Positions 18,176 through 28,580 of a stretch of 64,000 nucleotides of DNA are shown here, in pieces. Location: assembly GCF_004364635.1 (NCBI RefSeq), contig NZ_SOAX01000001.1, positions 62,001 to 126,000 of the forward strand, in the 5' to 3' direction. A program made the translations under genes and the position numbers. Source of the stretch: Halospina denitrificans. Lineage in GTDB: Bacteria; Pseudomonadota; Gammaproteobacteria; Pseudomonadales; Oleiphilaceae. The notes beneath the pieces are model-generated. The model worked only from the letters and a program-made list of their open reading frames with translations, did no database searches and was not told the DNA's origin. Numbering within the stretch: position 1 is the stretch's first letter; each line of letters opens with the position of its first letter.

Positions 18176-19033
18176 TCAGGCGGCGGCCATTCCCTTGCGC
18201 ATTTTCTTCATCGCATTCTTCTCAATCTGCCTGATGCGTTCGGCGGAAACCCCATACTCATCCGCAAGGTCGTGGAGCGTGGCCTTGTTCTCCGACAGCC
18301 AGCGCCGGCGCAGGATGTCCTGACTGCGCTCATCCAGATCCGTAAGCGCGGCAGTCAGCCGTGCAGTGGAGTCCTGGGTCCAGTCAGCCTGCTCCAGCTG
18401 GCTGGCCGGGTCATAGCGCTTGTCATCCAGGTAATGGACCGGCGCCTGCCAGCCACTGTCTTCATCATCCTCCATCGCGCCGTCAAAGGCCGCGTCATGG
18501 GAGGTCATGCGGCCTTCCATCTCGCGCACAACGCGTGGCTCAACACCCAGATCCTTCGCCACGGCTTCTGTTTCGTCACTGTTGAGCCAGGCCAGGCGCT
18601 TTTTGGAACTGCGCAGGTTGAAGAACAGCTTACGCTGCGCCTTCGTGGTAGCCACCTTCACGATGCGCCAGTTGCGCAGAATGAATTCGTGAATCTCCGC
18701 CTTGATCCAGTGCACGGCGAACGACACGAGGCGCACGCCGTATTCCGGATTGAAACGCTTGACCGCCTTCATCAGGCCGACGTTACCTTCCTGAATAAGA
18801 TCCGCCTGTGCCAGGCCATAACCCGAATAGCTGCGCGCGATGTGAACCACAAAACGCAGGTGCGACAGCACCATCTGGCGCGCGGCTTCAAGATCACCGT
18901 GTTCATGGAAGCGCTGCGCTAGGTTCTGCTCTTCGTCCACGCTGAGCACGGGGATCTGGTTCACCGTCTGGATATAGCTCTCCAGATTGGCGCCCGGCAC
19001 CAGATTCTGGCTGAGCTGCAGTGCTGTACCCAT
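18176..19033 (-). CDS. rpoH: RNA polymerase heat-shock sigma factor (sigma-32)
   Basis: 285-residue sigma-32. Region 2 shows [33 protein letters not shown] and the RpoH box-type stretch [17 protein letters not shown]. Region 4 ends with [21 protein letters not shown]. It directs transcription of chaperone and protease genes on heat stress. ATG 19033 follows GGGAGAG and gives the standard MGTALQLSQ start; the frame opens further upstream without a better start. Next to ftsXEY, the standard gammaproteobacterial order. Confidence 0.97.
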   Translation of the reverse strand: MGTALQLSQNLVPGANLESYIQTVNQIPVLSVDEEQNLAQRFHEHGDLEAARQMVLSHLRFVVHIARSYSGYGLAQADLIQEGNVGLMKAVKRFNPEYGVRLVSFAVHWIKAEIHEFILRNWRIVKVATTKAQRKLFFNLRSSKKRLAWLNSDETEAVAKDLGVEPRVVREMEGRMTSHDAAFDGAMEDDEDSGWQAPVHYLDDKRYDPASQLEQADWTQDSTARLTAALTDLDERSQDILRRRWLSENKATLHDLADEYGVSAERIRQIEKNAMKKMRKGMAAA

Positions 19034-19081
19034 GGTGCTCTCTCCCGTCAAATCGTTGTCTCCCGACAAAACTTTACACTT

Positions 19082-19109
19082 AATGTATGGCCCTTTTATG
19101 ACTTTTCAA
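19082..19109 (-). promoter_or_regulatory. Candidate rpoH promoter
   Basis: Read leftward: TTGAAA (19104-19109), a 16-base spacer, then TACATT (19082-19087), about 50 bases before the rpoH ATG. It fits sigma-70 moderately. The TTGAAA and the overlapping GCCATAC also resemble a sigma-32 site. Confidence 0.45.
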
Positions 19110-19146
19110 CCCCTGTGCGTCAATACGGGTAATCCCGCATACGGGT

Positions 19147-20130
19147 TTACTCCGGCTCCACCTCTGAAAGATGGCGTTTAACCGCCCAGACGGCGCCCAA
19201 CCAGCCCAGCAGGACCGAACTTCCAAGAAGCAGCCCCACTTCTTCGAGCCCCGGGCGCGCCAGGGAGAAATTACTATCGTAAAGCATCGCCAGATGGTCA
19301 ACCGGTCCCGACAGCCACCAGAAGGCGACTTCCACCAGCCACCAGGCAAGCAGCCCGCCCAGGACCCCGTACCAGAGTCCGGTGTAAAGGAAGGGGCGGC
19401 GCACGAAGGCATCGGTTCCGCCCACCAGGCGGGCGACGATGATCTCGCGGCGGCGGTTCTCAATGGCAAGACGCACGGTGTTGGCGATCACCAGCACCAC
19501 GCCCACGGTCAGCAGTATCGCCAGTACCTGGGCACCGCGCCTCAGCAGATCCGCCATGGCATTGAGCCGTTGCAGCCAGGCCAGATCCAGCTGAACCCGG
19601 TCCACGCCGTCGGCCTTGCCGAGCCTTTCCGAAAGCCCCTCAAGGGCCTGCGCCTCCTGGTACTGGCGCTCCGGTGTCAGCACCAGAGTGTGCGGCAGGG
19701 GGTTATCCTCCAGAAAATCCAGCGAGCGCCCGAGCCCGGGATTGGCCTTCATTCGCTCCAGCGCCTGGTCCTTTTCAATCAGTTCCACATCACGAACTGC
19801 GGCAATATCAAGCCAGCGTTCCCGCAGTTCCCGGGCCCGATCCCCATCAGCCTCGGGCGCCAGATAGACCGTCACCCGGGCCGCCTCGTCCCAGCCGGAA
19901 CTGACCGATTGGAGACTGCCCAGCAACAGCAGCAGGGCCGCCGGAAGCGCCAGGGCGATGCCCATGACCAACCCCGTCATCAGGCTCGACAGTGGCGAAT
20001 GCCAGAGCCGGCTGACACTGTCCCGGGCACTGCGACGATGGTGATTCAGGTAGCTGTCGAACTGGTCCCGCCAGGGAAGGCGCGAGAGCGCCGCGCCGCG
20101 CCCGGTGGGCTTACGCTCATTACCCGCCAT
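19147..20130 (-). CDS. ftsX: Cell division ABC transporter-like membrane protein FtsX
   Basis: 327-residue divisome protein that works with FtsE to activate peptidoglycan hydrolases at the septum. The first membrane segment (SLMTGLVMGIALALPAALLLLL) is followed by a periplasmic domain, then three more segments near residues 215-240, 260-285 and 300-325. REIIVARLVGGTDAFVRRPF is a typical FtsX coupling region. ATG 20130 has GGAGGG ahead and overlaps ftsE by 11 bases. Confidence 0.95.
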   Translation of the reverse strand: MAGNERKPTGRGAALSRLPWRDQFDSYLNHHRRSARDSVSRLWHSPLSSLMTGLVMGIALALPAALLLLLGSLQSVSSGWDEAARVTVYLAPEADGDRARELRERWLDIAAVRDVELIEKDQALERMKANPGLGRSLDFLEDNPLPHTLVLTPERQYQEAQALEGLSERLGKADGVDRVQLDLAWLQRLNAMADLLRRGAQVLAILLTVGVVLVIANTVRLAIENRRREIIVARLVGGTDAFVRRPFLYTGLWYGVLGGLLAWWLVEVAFWWLSGPVDHLAMLYDSNFSLARPGLEEVGLLLGSSVLLGWLGAVWAVKRHLSEVEPE

Positions 20131-20812
20131 GGGCGCCCTCCATGGTGGAAACGGGCCCATCACCGGTAAGCTGACCTTCCGAGAGGGTCAGGACCCGACG
20201 CTCCATGCCTTCAATCAGGTCAATATCGTGGGTCGCCACCAGCACACAGACGCCAACCCGGCTGAACTCCCGGAAAAGCTCCATGATTTCCGTGGACAGG
20301 GCCGGGTCCAGGTTACCTGTAGGTTCGTCCGCCAGCAGCAGCGGCGGCTTGTTGACCACGGCGCGGGCAATGCCCACCCGTTGCTGCTCACCGCCGGAGA
20401 GGCTGACCGGATTGAGCTGTTCCTTCTTCAGCAATCCCACCTTGTCCAGGGCGGCACGCACGCGGCGTGCGATATCCCGGGGCGGCACACCGGTGACTTC
20501 CAGGGGCATGGCCACGTTATCGAAGACGGTGCGGTCGAAAAGCAGCTGGTGATTCTGGAAGACCACGCCGATATGGCGCCGGATGTAGGGAATGCGACGC
20601 CGGGGCGTGTGTTCCAGCGCCTGCCCCCCGACCAGGACCTGCCCCGCCGTGGGCCGCTCCATCAGCATGATGAGCTTGAGCAGGGTGCTCTTGCCCGCGC
20701 CGGAGTGCCCGGTCAGGAAGGCCATTTCCCCGCGCTCGAGGGCAAAGTTCACATCCCGAAGCGCGGTGAACTGCCCTTCATAGCGCTTGGTCACATGCTG
20801 GAATTCAATCAT
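20120..20812 (-). CDS. ftsE: Cell division ATP-binding protein FtsE
   Basis: 230-residue ABC ATPase partner of FtsX. Walker A GHSGAGKSTLL, the signature LSGGEQQRVGIARA, Walker B LLADEPTGNLD and the switch His in VATHD are all present. The N-terminus [20 protein letters not shown] is typical. It overlaps ftsY by 4 bases upstream and ftsX by 11 downstream, so ftsYEX form one transcript. Confidence 0.97.
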   Translation of the reverse strand: MIEFQHVTKRYEGQFTALRDVNFALERGEMAFLTGHSGAGKSTLLKLIMLMERPTAGQVLVGGQALEHTPRRRIPYIRRHIGVVFQNHQLLFDRTVFDNVAMPLEVTGVPPRDIARRVRAALDKVGLLKKEQLNPVSLSGGEQQRVGIARAVVNKPPLLLADEPTGNLDPALSTEIMELFREFSRVGVCVLVATHDIDLIEGMERRVLTLSEGQLTGDGPVSTMEGAHGG

Positions 20813-21963
20813 TCGTTCTCAAACAGTGCCTGAACAAAGTCCTCGGCTTCAAATGGTCTCAGATCGTCCACGGTTTCACCCACACCAATGTAGCGAATGG
20901 GCAGGTTCAGCTGCCGGGCGACAGCAAAGATGATGCCGCCCTTGGCGGTGCCGTCGAGCTTGGTCAGGGTCACCCCGGAGACGCCCACGGCTTCCTGGAA
21001 GACCTGTGCCTGGCTCAGGGCATTCTGGCCGGTTCCGGCGTCGAGCACCAGCATGACTTCATGGGGGGCGTTCTCGTCCAGCTTTTTCATGACACGAACC
21101 ACCTTTTCCAGTTCGTTCATGAGGTTTTCCTTGTTCTGGAGGCGCCCGGCCGTGTCCGCGATCAGCACGTCCGTGCCCTTGGCCTGGGCGGACTGCAGGG
21201 CGTCGTAGACCACGGAGGCGCTGTCCGAGCCGGTATGCTGGGCCACCACGGGCACATCGATGCGATCACCCCAGGCCTGGAGCTGCTCCACGGCTGCCGC
21301 CCGGAAGGTGTCGCCGGCGGCCATCATCACGCTCTTGCCCTCGCGCTGGAAACGGCGGGCAAGCTTGCCGATGGTGGTGGTCTTGCCGACGCCGTTGACG
21401 CCCACCATCAGGATGACGAAGGGCTTGTGCTCGGTTTCGGGCTCCAGGGGGATGGTGCAGGGCTCAAGGATGTTGCGCAGTTCTTTCTTGAGGGCCTCGA
21501 AGAGGGCGTCCGCGTCCTTGAGTTCGCTGCGTTCGAGCTGGGCGGTGAGGCTTTCGACGATTTCGGTGGTGGCGGTCATGCCGACGTCGGCGGTGAGCAG
21601 CAGGTTTTCAACTTCTTCCAGCAGGTCCCGGTCGATGGACTTGCGGCCGGCAAAGAGGTTGGCGAGGCCCTCGGTAAGGTTGCCCCGGGTCTTGCCGAGG
21701 CCATCGCGCATGCGCTGGAAGAGGTTGGCCGGGGGGAGTTCCTCGATTTCAGGGGCGGCCTCCGGGGCCTTCGCGGGAGCTTCTTTGGCTTCCGCCGGTG
21801 CCTCCTGGGGTGCCTCTGCAGCTTCGGCGCCTTCTTCAGGCTCCTTGCGTTTCTGCGGGACAGGCTTTGGTTTGGGGATCTGGCTGCGGCTGCTCCAGAT
21901 GTCCGCAATAAACCAGAGGACCAGCAGCACCAGCAGGCCGTTGAAGATCAGTTCTAAATTCAT
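20809..21963 (-). CDS. ftsY: Signal recognition particle receptor FtsY
   Basis: 384-residue SRP receptor GTPase that delivers ribosome-nascent chains to the translocon. The NG domain holds G1 [42 protein letters not shown] and [10 protein letters not shown]. Unusually, residues 4-23 form a hydrophobic segment ([18 protein letters not shown]) ahead of a Pro/Glu/Ala linker (about 30-80), suggesting direct membrane anchoring. Escherichia coli FtsY has an acidic A domain without such a segment. Confidence 0.96.
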   Translation of the reverse strand: MNLELIFNGLLVLLVLWFIADIWSSRSQIPKPKPVPQKRKEPEEGAEAAEAPQEAPAEAKEAPAKAPEAAPEIEELPPANLFQRMRDGLGKTRGNLTEGLANLFAGRKSIDRDLLEEVENLLLTADVGMTATTEIVESLTAQLERSELKDADALFEALKKELRNILEPCTIPLEPETEHKPFVILMVGVNGVGKTTTIGKLARRFQREGKSVMMAAGDTFRAAAVEQLQAWGDRIDVPVVAQHTGSDSASVVYDALQSAQAKGTDVLIADTAGRLQNKENLMNELEKVVRVMKKLDENAPHEVMLVLDAGTGQNALSQAQVFQEAVGVSGVTLTKLDGTAKGGIIFAVARQLNLPIRYIGVGETVDDLRPFEAEDFVQALFENE

Positions 21964-22007
21964 TCAGTTGTTCCTGTTTCCTGGTGACTAGAGTGGGGTG
22001 GCCCGTA

Positions 22008-22133
22008 TCTGGAACAGGATGGAGGGGGAGCCCTTTCCGGGAAACGCTGTGAATACATCCCTGTACGCTGCGCCTCCGCCATCCATGGCTCCGGAGCTTC
22101 CCGGAAAGGGCTCCCCCTCCATCCTGCTCCAGA
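22008..22133. repeat. Long inverted repeat between ftsY and rsmD
   Basis: Two 36-base arms, 22008-22043 and 22098-22133, are reverse complements with a single mismatch that would be a G-U pair in RNA. They enclose 54 bases that themselves hold short dyads (GCCATCCATGGC, CTCCGGAG). The arms include the motif GGGGGAGCCCTTTCCGGGAA. No coding sense and no target duplication typical of an insertion sequence is visible. It could be a genomic repeat element or a bidirectional transcript end for ftsY; no T-run follows. Confidence 0.9.
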
Positions 22134-22213
22134 CACTACTTGGGTTGTAGCCGGATACCGTCAGTCAGCGGTATTCTACCGGGCCGTAACAAGGCCGTCC
22201 AAAAGCGGAAGTC

Positions 22214-22794
22214 ATGATGCCACGTACCAGGAAAAACACCAGAAAAACAGACACAACGGGTCGGGTGCGGATCATTGCCGGGGACTGGCGGCGGCGGTCG
22301 CTTGAGTTTCCGGCTGTGGACGATGTTCGGCCGACGCCGGACCGGGTGCGGGAGACGGTGTTCAACTGGGTGGCGCCGGTGCTGCCGGGGAGCCGTTGTC
22401 TGGATCTTTTTGCCGGAAGCGGGGCGTTGGGGTTGGAGGCGTTGTCGCGGGGGGCCGGAAAAGCGACGTTCGTGGACCAGAGCCGGGCTTTGATGAAAGC
22501 GCTGAGGGCGAATCTTGCGACCCTGGATGCCGGCAACGCCGACGTGGTTGAAGCCGATGTGATGGCGTTTCTGGGGCGGGAGAACGGTGGTGACGCCATG
22601 GATCTGGTGTTTCTGGATCCGCCCTTTCGGGCCGGGTTTGTTGAGCCGGTCTGTGATCGGTTGGCTGCCGAGGCCTGGGTTAAGACCGGCAGCCTGGTAT
22701 ACATCGAGCATGAATCGGATCTGCCGGAGCCCCAACTCCCCCCCGGCTGGGCGCTGAGCCGGCGCAAGACGGCGGGGCAGGTGTGTTACAGCCT

Positions 22795-22810
<16 letters not shown>
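22214..22810 (+). CDS. rsmD: 16S rRNA (guanine-966-N2)-methyltransferase RsmD
   Basis: 198-residue methyltransferase that modifies G966 of 16S rRNA in the small subunit. Family marks: RIIAGDWRRRSLEFP, RPTPDRVRETVFNWV, the AdoMet motif LDLFAGSGALGLEALSRGA and the catalytic LVFLDPPF. Two adjacent ATGs (22214, 22217) are possible starts. Its 3' end overlaps the convergent hyuA-like gene by 16 bases. Confidence 0.95.
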
Positions 22811-24786
<1,976 letters not shown>

Positions 24787-24862
24787 GCGCTCGTTCTCCT
24801 GCTCTGAAACCCAATCTGCATGATATAGTACGGCTCAGCCCCGAATGGAGAAACCACCCCAC

Positions 24863-25675
24863 GTGCCCGAACTGCCCGAAGTCGAGACAACCCGCCGTGG
24901 CATCGCCCCCTGGCTGGAAGGGCGTACCCCGGCCTCCGTGGTCATCCACAACCCGTCGCTGCGCTGGCCCATCACGCCCGAGCTCCCGGAGCGCCTGACC
25001 GCCGGGCCCATTGGCAGCGTTGAACGTCGCGGCAAGTACCTGCTGCTGAACAATCCGCTGGGCACGGCCCTGGTGCACCTGGGTATGTCCGGCAGCCTGC
25101 GCGTTGCCAGCCCAGAGGAACCGCGCCGCAAGCATGACCATGTGGAACTGGGTCTTGATGGTGACCGTGTCCTGCGCTTCAACGACCCACGGCGCTTCGG
25201 TTCCTGGCTCTGGACCAGCGACTGGCAACAGCATCCCCTGCTGGCGCCACTGGGCCCGGAGCCCCTGGAAGCAAGCTTTACCGGCGACCGCCTCTACGAA
25301 GGGTCCCGAGGGCGGCGCGCCTCGGTGAAAGCCTTTATCATGGACGCGAAGACGGTGGTCGGCGTGGGCAACATCTACGCCAGCGAAGCCCTGTTCCGGG
25401 CCGGCATCCACCCGGGCCGCCCGGCGGGCAGCGTCGGGCGCCAGCGCTACCGTCGGCTGGCGGAAGCCATCCGGGAGATCCTGGGCAATGCCATTGCCGT
25501 CGGCGGTACCACCCTGCGTGATTTCACGGACAGCAGCGGCAACCCGGGCTACTTCCGCCAGTCCCTGACCGTGTACGGACGCGCCGGCGAGCCCTGCAAG
25601 GTCTGTGGTACACCGCTGAGGGACCGCGTCATCGCCCAGCGCAGTACGGTTTTCTGCACTCAGTGCCAGCGCTGA
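24863..25675 (+). CDS. mutM: Formamidopyrimidine-DNA glycosylase MutM (Fpg)
   Basis: 270-residue base-excision glycosylase/AP lyase for 8-oxoguanine and ring-opened purines. The catalytic N-terminal proline must follow the initiator Met, so the start is the GTG at 24863 (PELPEVET) and not the earlier ATG at 24845. Other marks: E2 of PE, the Lys in ERRGKYLLL, the HLGMSG motif, FIMDAKTVVGVGNIYASEAL and a C-terminal zinc finger CKVCG...CTQCQ. GGAG lies 12 bases upstream. Confidence 0.97.
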   Translation: MPELPEVETTRRGIAPWLEGRTPASVVIHNPSLRWPITPELPERLTAGPIGSVERRGKYLLLNNPLGTALVHLGMSGSLRVASPEEPRRKHDHVELGLDGDRVLRFNDPRRFGSWLWTSDWQQHPLLAPLGPEPLEASFTGDRLYEGSRGRRASVKAFIMDAKTVVGVGNIYASEALFRAGIHPGRPAGSVGRQRYRRLAEAIREILGNAIAVGGTTLRDFTDSSGNPGYFRQSLTVYGRAGEPCKVCGTPLRDRVIAQRSTVFCTQCQR

Positions 25676-25745
25676 TAGTCGATTTGAAAAATGGCCAATT
25701 TGGACCATAGTTAAGGCACGAAAAAAGAATCCTGGGAGAAATCAC

Positions 25746-26081
25746 ATGAAACACCGGATCCGGACAAGCACTGTTGCCGTTCTGGTCCTGCTGCTTGCCG
25801 TCACGGCAGGCCCGACGCAGGCACAACGGGTTGAAGAGAAGCCCACAGCACTGGCCATGGTGGGTGATGCCCTCATTGCGCGGCCACTGCTGCTGGGTGC
25901 GACTGTCGCGGGCAGTGTGGTCCACACCGTTGCCCTGCCCTTCTCGGCCATTGGGGGCAATGCGGATGAAGTGGGCGATACGCTGATTGTGGGCCCGGCC
26001 AAGGCAACCTTCGTCCGCTGCCTCGGCTGCACGATATCCGGCCGCAACGCCAACGAGGTGGTCAATCGCGACGATGATTGA
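25746..26081 (+). CDS. Small exported protein, conserved type, unknown function
   Basis: 111 residues with a signal peptide (TVAVLVLLLAVTAGPTQAQ). The mature part contains LIARPLLLGATVAGSVVHTV, PFSAIGGNADEVGDTLIVGP and AKATFVRCLGC. I recall similar short proteins in pseudomonads and relatives that carry no proven function. A GGGAG site precedes the ATG. It overlaps the next gene by 8 bases. Confidence 0.75.
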   Translation: MKHRIRTSTVAVLVLLLAVTAGPTQAQRVEEKPTALAMVGDALIARPLLLGATVAGSVVHTVALPFSAIGGNADEVGDTLIVGPAKATFVRCLGCTISGRNANEVVNRDDD

Positions 26082-26748
26082 CTGGAACCAGATCCGCACG
26101 GTGCTGCTCGATATGGACGGCACCCTGCTGGACCTGCATTACGACACCTATTTCTGGCTGACCCATCTCCCAACCCGTTACGCAGAAGTCCGGGGTCTGC
26201 CCCACGAAAAAGCCCGGGACGAAATCCACCGCACCATCCAGGGCCTCAGGGGCTCGTTGGACTGGTACTGCCTCGACTACTGGAGTAACCGGCTGGACAT
26301 GGATGTGGGCGCGCTCAAGAGCGAGGTCCAGGAGCGGATCGGCTTCCGTGCCGGCGCCCAGCATTTCCTGCGCGAACTCAGGGATTCCCACCGCCGGGTG
26401 GTGATCGTCACCAATGCCCACCAGACCGGGCTGGATCTCAAGATCCACCGCACCGGCCTGGACCAGTGGGTGGACACGATTCACACCACCCACAGCTTCG
26501 GCCGCCCCAAGGAGGACCCGGCCTTCTGGCCCGAACTCCAGGCCCAAGAACCCTTCGAGCCCGAACAGAGCCTGCTGATTGACGACAATCACGCCGCGCT
26601 CAGGGCGGCGGAAACCTTCGGCATCAGGCACCTGGTCAGCGTCCGCACCCCGGACAGCCAGCAACCGCCGATTCCCGGCGCACACTGGCCGGCGGTGGAG
26701 CACTTCGACGAGCTCCTTCCGATAGGCACGCCCGAACCGTTATACTGA
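26074..26748 (+). CDS. yrfG: HAD-family GMP/IMP-type nucleotidase (YrfG-like)
   Basis: 224-residue haloacid dehalogenase-fold phosphatase. Motif I DMDGTLLDLHYDTYF with the nucleophile Asp, motif II VIVTNAHQTGL, motif III Lys in FGRPKEDPAFW and motif IV LLIDDNHAAL. The neighbours hslR and hslO match the yrfG-hslR-hslO order of Escherichia coli, where YrfG hydrolyses purine nucleotides. ATG 26074 gives the family start; the frame remains open upstream inside the preceding gene. Confidence 0.88.
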   Translation: MIDWNQIRTVLLDMDGTLLDLHYDTYFWLTHLPTRYAEVRGLPHEKARDEIHRTIQGLRGSLDWYCLDYWSNRLDMDVGALKSEVQERIGFRAGAQHFLRELRDSHRRVVIVTNAHQTGLDLKIHRTGLDQWVDTIHTTHSFGRPKEDPAFWPELQAQEPFEPEQSLLIDDNHAALRAAETFGIRHLVSVRTPDSQQPPIPGAHWPAVEHFDELLPIGTPEPLY

Positions 26749-26752
26749 CGGC

Positions 26753-27166
26753 ATGAGCAAAACCGACAGCACCCCGGATAACGAGCGCGTACGCCTTGAT
26801 AAGTGGCTGTGCGCGGCGCGTTTCTTCAAGACCCGGACCATGGCCCGGGAAGCCATCGAGGGCGGCAAGGTCCGCTACGAGGGCCAGCGCCCCAAGGCCG
26901 GCAAGTTCGTGGCCCTGGGTGCCCGGGTCCAGGTCCGCAAGGGCGCCACGGAATTCGAGGTCATCATCGAGGGCCTGAGCGAAAAGCGTCGTAGCGCCGC
27001 GGAGGCCCAGATGCTCTACACGGAGACCGAGGCCAGCGCTGAGAAGCGCGAAGAGAATGCCTGGCGCCGCCGCATGATGCAGGCGGCAGAGCATCCGCCC
27101 GCCCGCCGGCCCAACAAGAAGCAGCGCCGCGAACTCCAGCGCATGAAAGACGAAATGTCCTACTAG
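26753..27166 (+). CDS. hslR: Ribosome-associated heat shock protein Hsp15
   Basis: 137-residue S4-domain RNA-binding protein. The S4 motif is VRLDKWLCAARFFKTRTMA-REAIEGGKV near residues 12-38, and the C-terminus is very basic (RRPNKKQRRELQRMKDEM). Hsp15 binds stalled 50S subunits carrying nascent chain and aids recycling. It lies 4 bases after the nucleotidase stop and 9 before hslO. Confidence 0.94.
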   Translation: MSKTDSTPDNERVRLDKWLCAARFFKTRTMAREAIEGGKVRYEGQRPKAGKFVALGARVQVRKGATEFEVIIEGLSEKRRSAAEAQMLYTETEASAEKREENAWRRRMMQAAEHPPARRPNKKQRRELQRMKDEMSY

Positions 27167-27175
27167 CGAGCCCCC

Positions 27176-28033
27176 ATGACCGAAAGTTCCGATAACCTGC
27201 AGCGCTTCGTGTTCAATGAAGGCGAAGTTCGCGGTGAACTCGTCGTCCTGGACGAGACCCTGAACGACACCCTCGGTAACCGGGACTACCCGGAACCCGC
27301 CGCCACCCTGCTTGCCGAAAGCCTCAGTGCCGCCGTGCTGCTGGGGGGTGTACTGAAGATGAAGGGGCGCATCAGCCTGCAGGCCAAGGGTGAAGGCCCG
27401 GTCAGCCTTCTGATGGCGGACTGCAGCCACGAGCGCGGGGTACGCGGACTGATCCACGCGGATGACAGCATTGAGCCCGGAACCATCAGCGAGCAGCTCG
27501 GCCGAGGGCAGCTCGCGATCACGCTGGAGCCCGAACAGGGGCAGCGCTACCAGGGCATCGTGCCCCTTGAATCCGAGTCCCTGTCAGGCTGCCTTCAGGA
27601 TTACTTCGCCCGCTCGGAACAACTCGACACCCTGGTCATGCTCTTCGCCAACGGCGAGCGCAGCGGCGGCCTCATGCTCCAGAAGATGCCGGGATATACG
27701 ACAACGGAGGATGACGATCTCTGGAATCGCCTTACCTATCTGGCCAGCACCACCAGCCAGGACGAGCTTCTGGAGCTGGCACCGGAGACCCTGCTGCACA
27801 GGCTCTTCCACGAGGAAGACATCAGCCTCTACCCGGCCGAACCCGTATTCTTCCACTGTCACTGCAGCCGTGAACGCACCGAGAACGCGCTTGAGACCAT
27901 GGGCGCCCAGGAGTGCTACGACCTGCTGGCGGAACAGGGCGAGATCACCGTGGACTGCCAGTTCTGCAACCAGCAGTACCGTTTCGGGCAGAGTGACCTG
28001 GAAACCCTTTTCGGGCCCCACAGCCGCCACTGA
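27176..28033 (+). CDS. hslO: Redox-regulated chaperone Hsp33
   Basis: 285-residue holdase activated by oxidation. The N-terminal domain contains LQRFVFNEGEVRGELV, and SVSLLMADC-like core (GPVSLLMADCSHERGVRG). The C-terminal redox switch has four zinc cysteines in the pattern CHC (about 235-237) and CQFC (about 266-269). Cytoplasmic. Third gene of the yrfG-hslR-hslO run; it converges on the lipoprotein gene with a 7-base gap. Confidence 0.96.
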   Translation: MTESSDNLQRFVFNEGEVRGELVVLDETLNDTLGNRDYPEPAATLLAESLSAAVLLGGVLKMKGRISLQAKGEGPVSLLMADCSHERGVRGLIHADDSIEPGTISEQLGRGQLAITLEPEQGQRYQGIVPLESESLSGCLQDYFARSEQLDTLVMLFANGERSGGLMLQKMPGYTTTEDDDLWNRLTYLASTTSQDELLELAPETLLHRLFHEEDISLYPAEPVFFHCHCSRERTENALETMGAQECYDLLAEQGEITVDCQFCNQQYRFGQSDLETLFGPHSRH

Positions 28034-28040
28034 ACAACGG

Positions 28041-28580
28041 CTACCCCCGCAGGCTCTGCTCGGCAATCGCCTTCGCCAGTTGCCCCACCTGGTTCGACAT
28101 CACCTTGACCAGCGTTGAGGCCTCCCGGTCAGGAGCATTTGCCTTGAAGGTTACACTCCTGGCATCGCCGTCACCGATGCGCCATGCGGCCCTGAGCACG
28201 ACCCGGGCACCCTTGTCTCCCCCATCCCAGACGGCCTCGAAGCGCTGGATATCCACCAGCAACCGGGGACCTTCCGACGCTTCGGCAACCCCGGTTCCAA
28301 ACTGGTTCTGGAGGCTGCGCGTAATGGCCCGGGGCAGGCGTTCCGCCCAGCGGACATGGGGAAGGGCTTCAATCCGATGGGGCTCCGGGCGCACCCAGAT
28401 CCGATTGTCGTCAAGATATTCCGGCACCTGAACCCGTGCCACATAGAGCGGCTCCTGCCTCTTCTCAACCACCTGTTCATCAGAACCGAGGGTGAAATAG
28501 CGAAGCTCCGGAGGGCTGGCGCATCCCGACAGCGAGAGCCCCCCAACAAGCACTGCCACGCACAACCAGAACCGCTTCAT
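28041..28580 (-). CDS. ABC-type transport auxiliary lipoprotein (PqiC family)
   Basis: 179-residue outer-membrane-type lipoprotein. Lipobox LSLSGC with the lipidated Cys at residue 20. The mature part begins PPELRYFTLGS and continues with ARVQVPEYLDDNRIWVR and WAERLPRAITRSLQNQF, as in PqiC (DUF330). PqiC-type proteins dock MCE complexes at the outer membrane. The ATG overlaps the MCE gene stop by 4 bases, so it is the last cistron of the lipid transporter. Confidence 0.9.
   Translation of the reverse strand: MKRFWLCVAVLVGGLSLSGCASPPELRYFTLGSDEQVVEKRQEPLYVARVQVPEYLDDNRIWVRPEPHRIEALPHVRWAERLPRAITRSLQNQFGTGVAEASEGPRLLVDIQRFEAVWDGGDKGARVVLRAAWRIGDGDARSVTFKANAPDREASTLVKVMSNQVGQLAKAIAEQSLRG

Noticed and set aside
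22136-22767. Two minus-strand frames opposite rsmD, Arg/Pro-rich
   Set aside because: rsmD on the plus strand carries the methyltransferase motifs; the opposite frames are compositional.
24845-24862. ATG at 24845 as the mutM start
   Set aside because: It would bury the catalytic proline that must be the N-terminal residue after Met removal.
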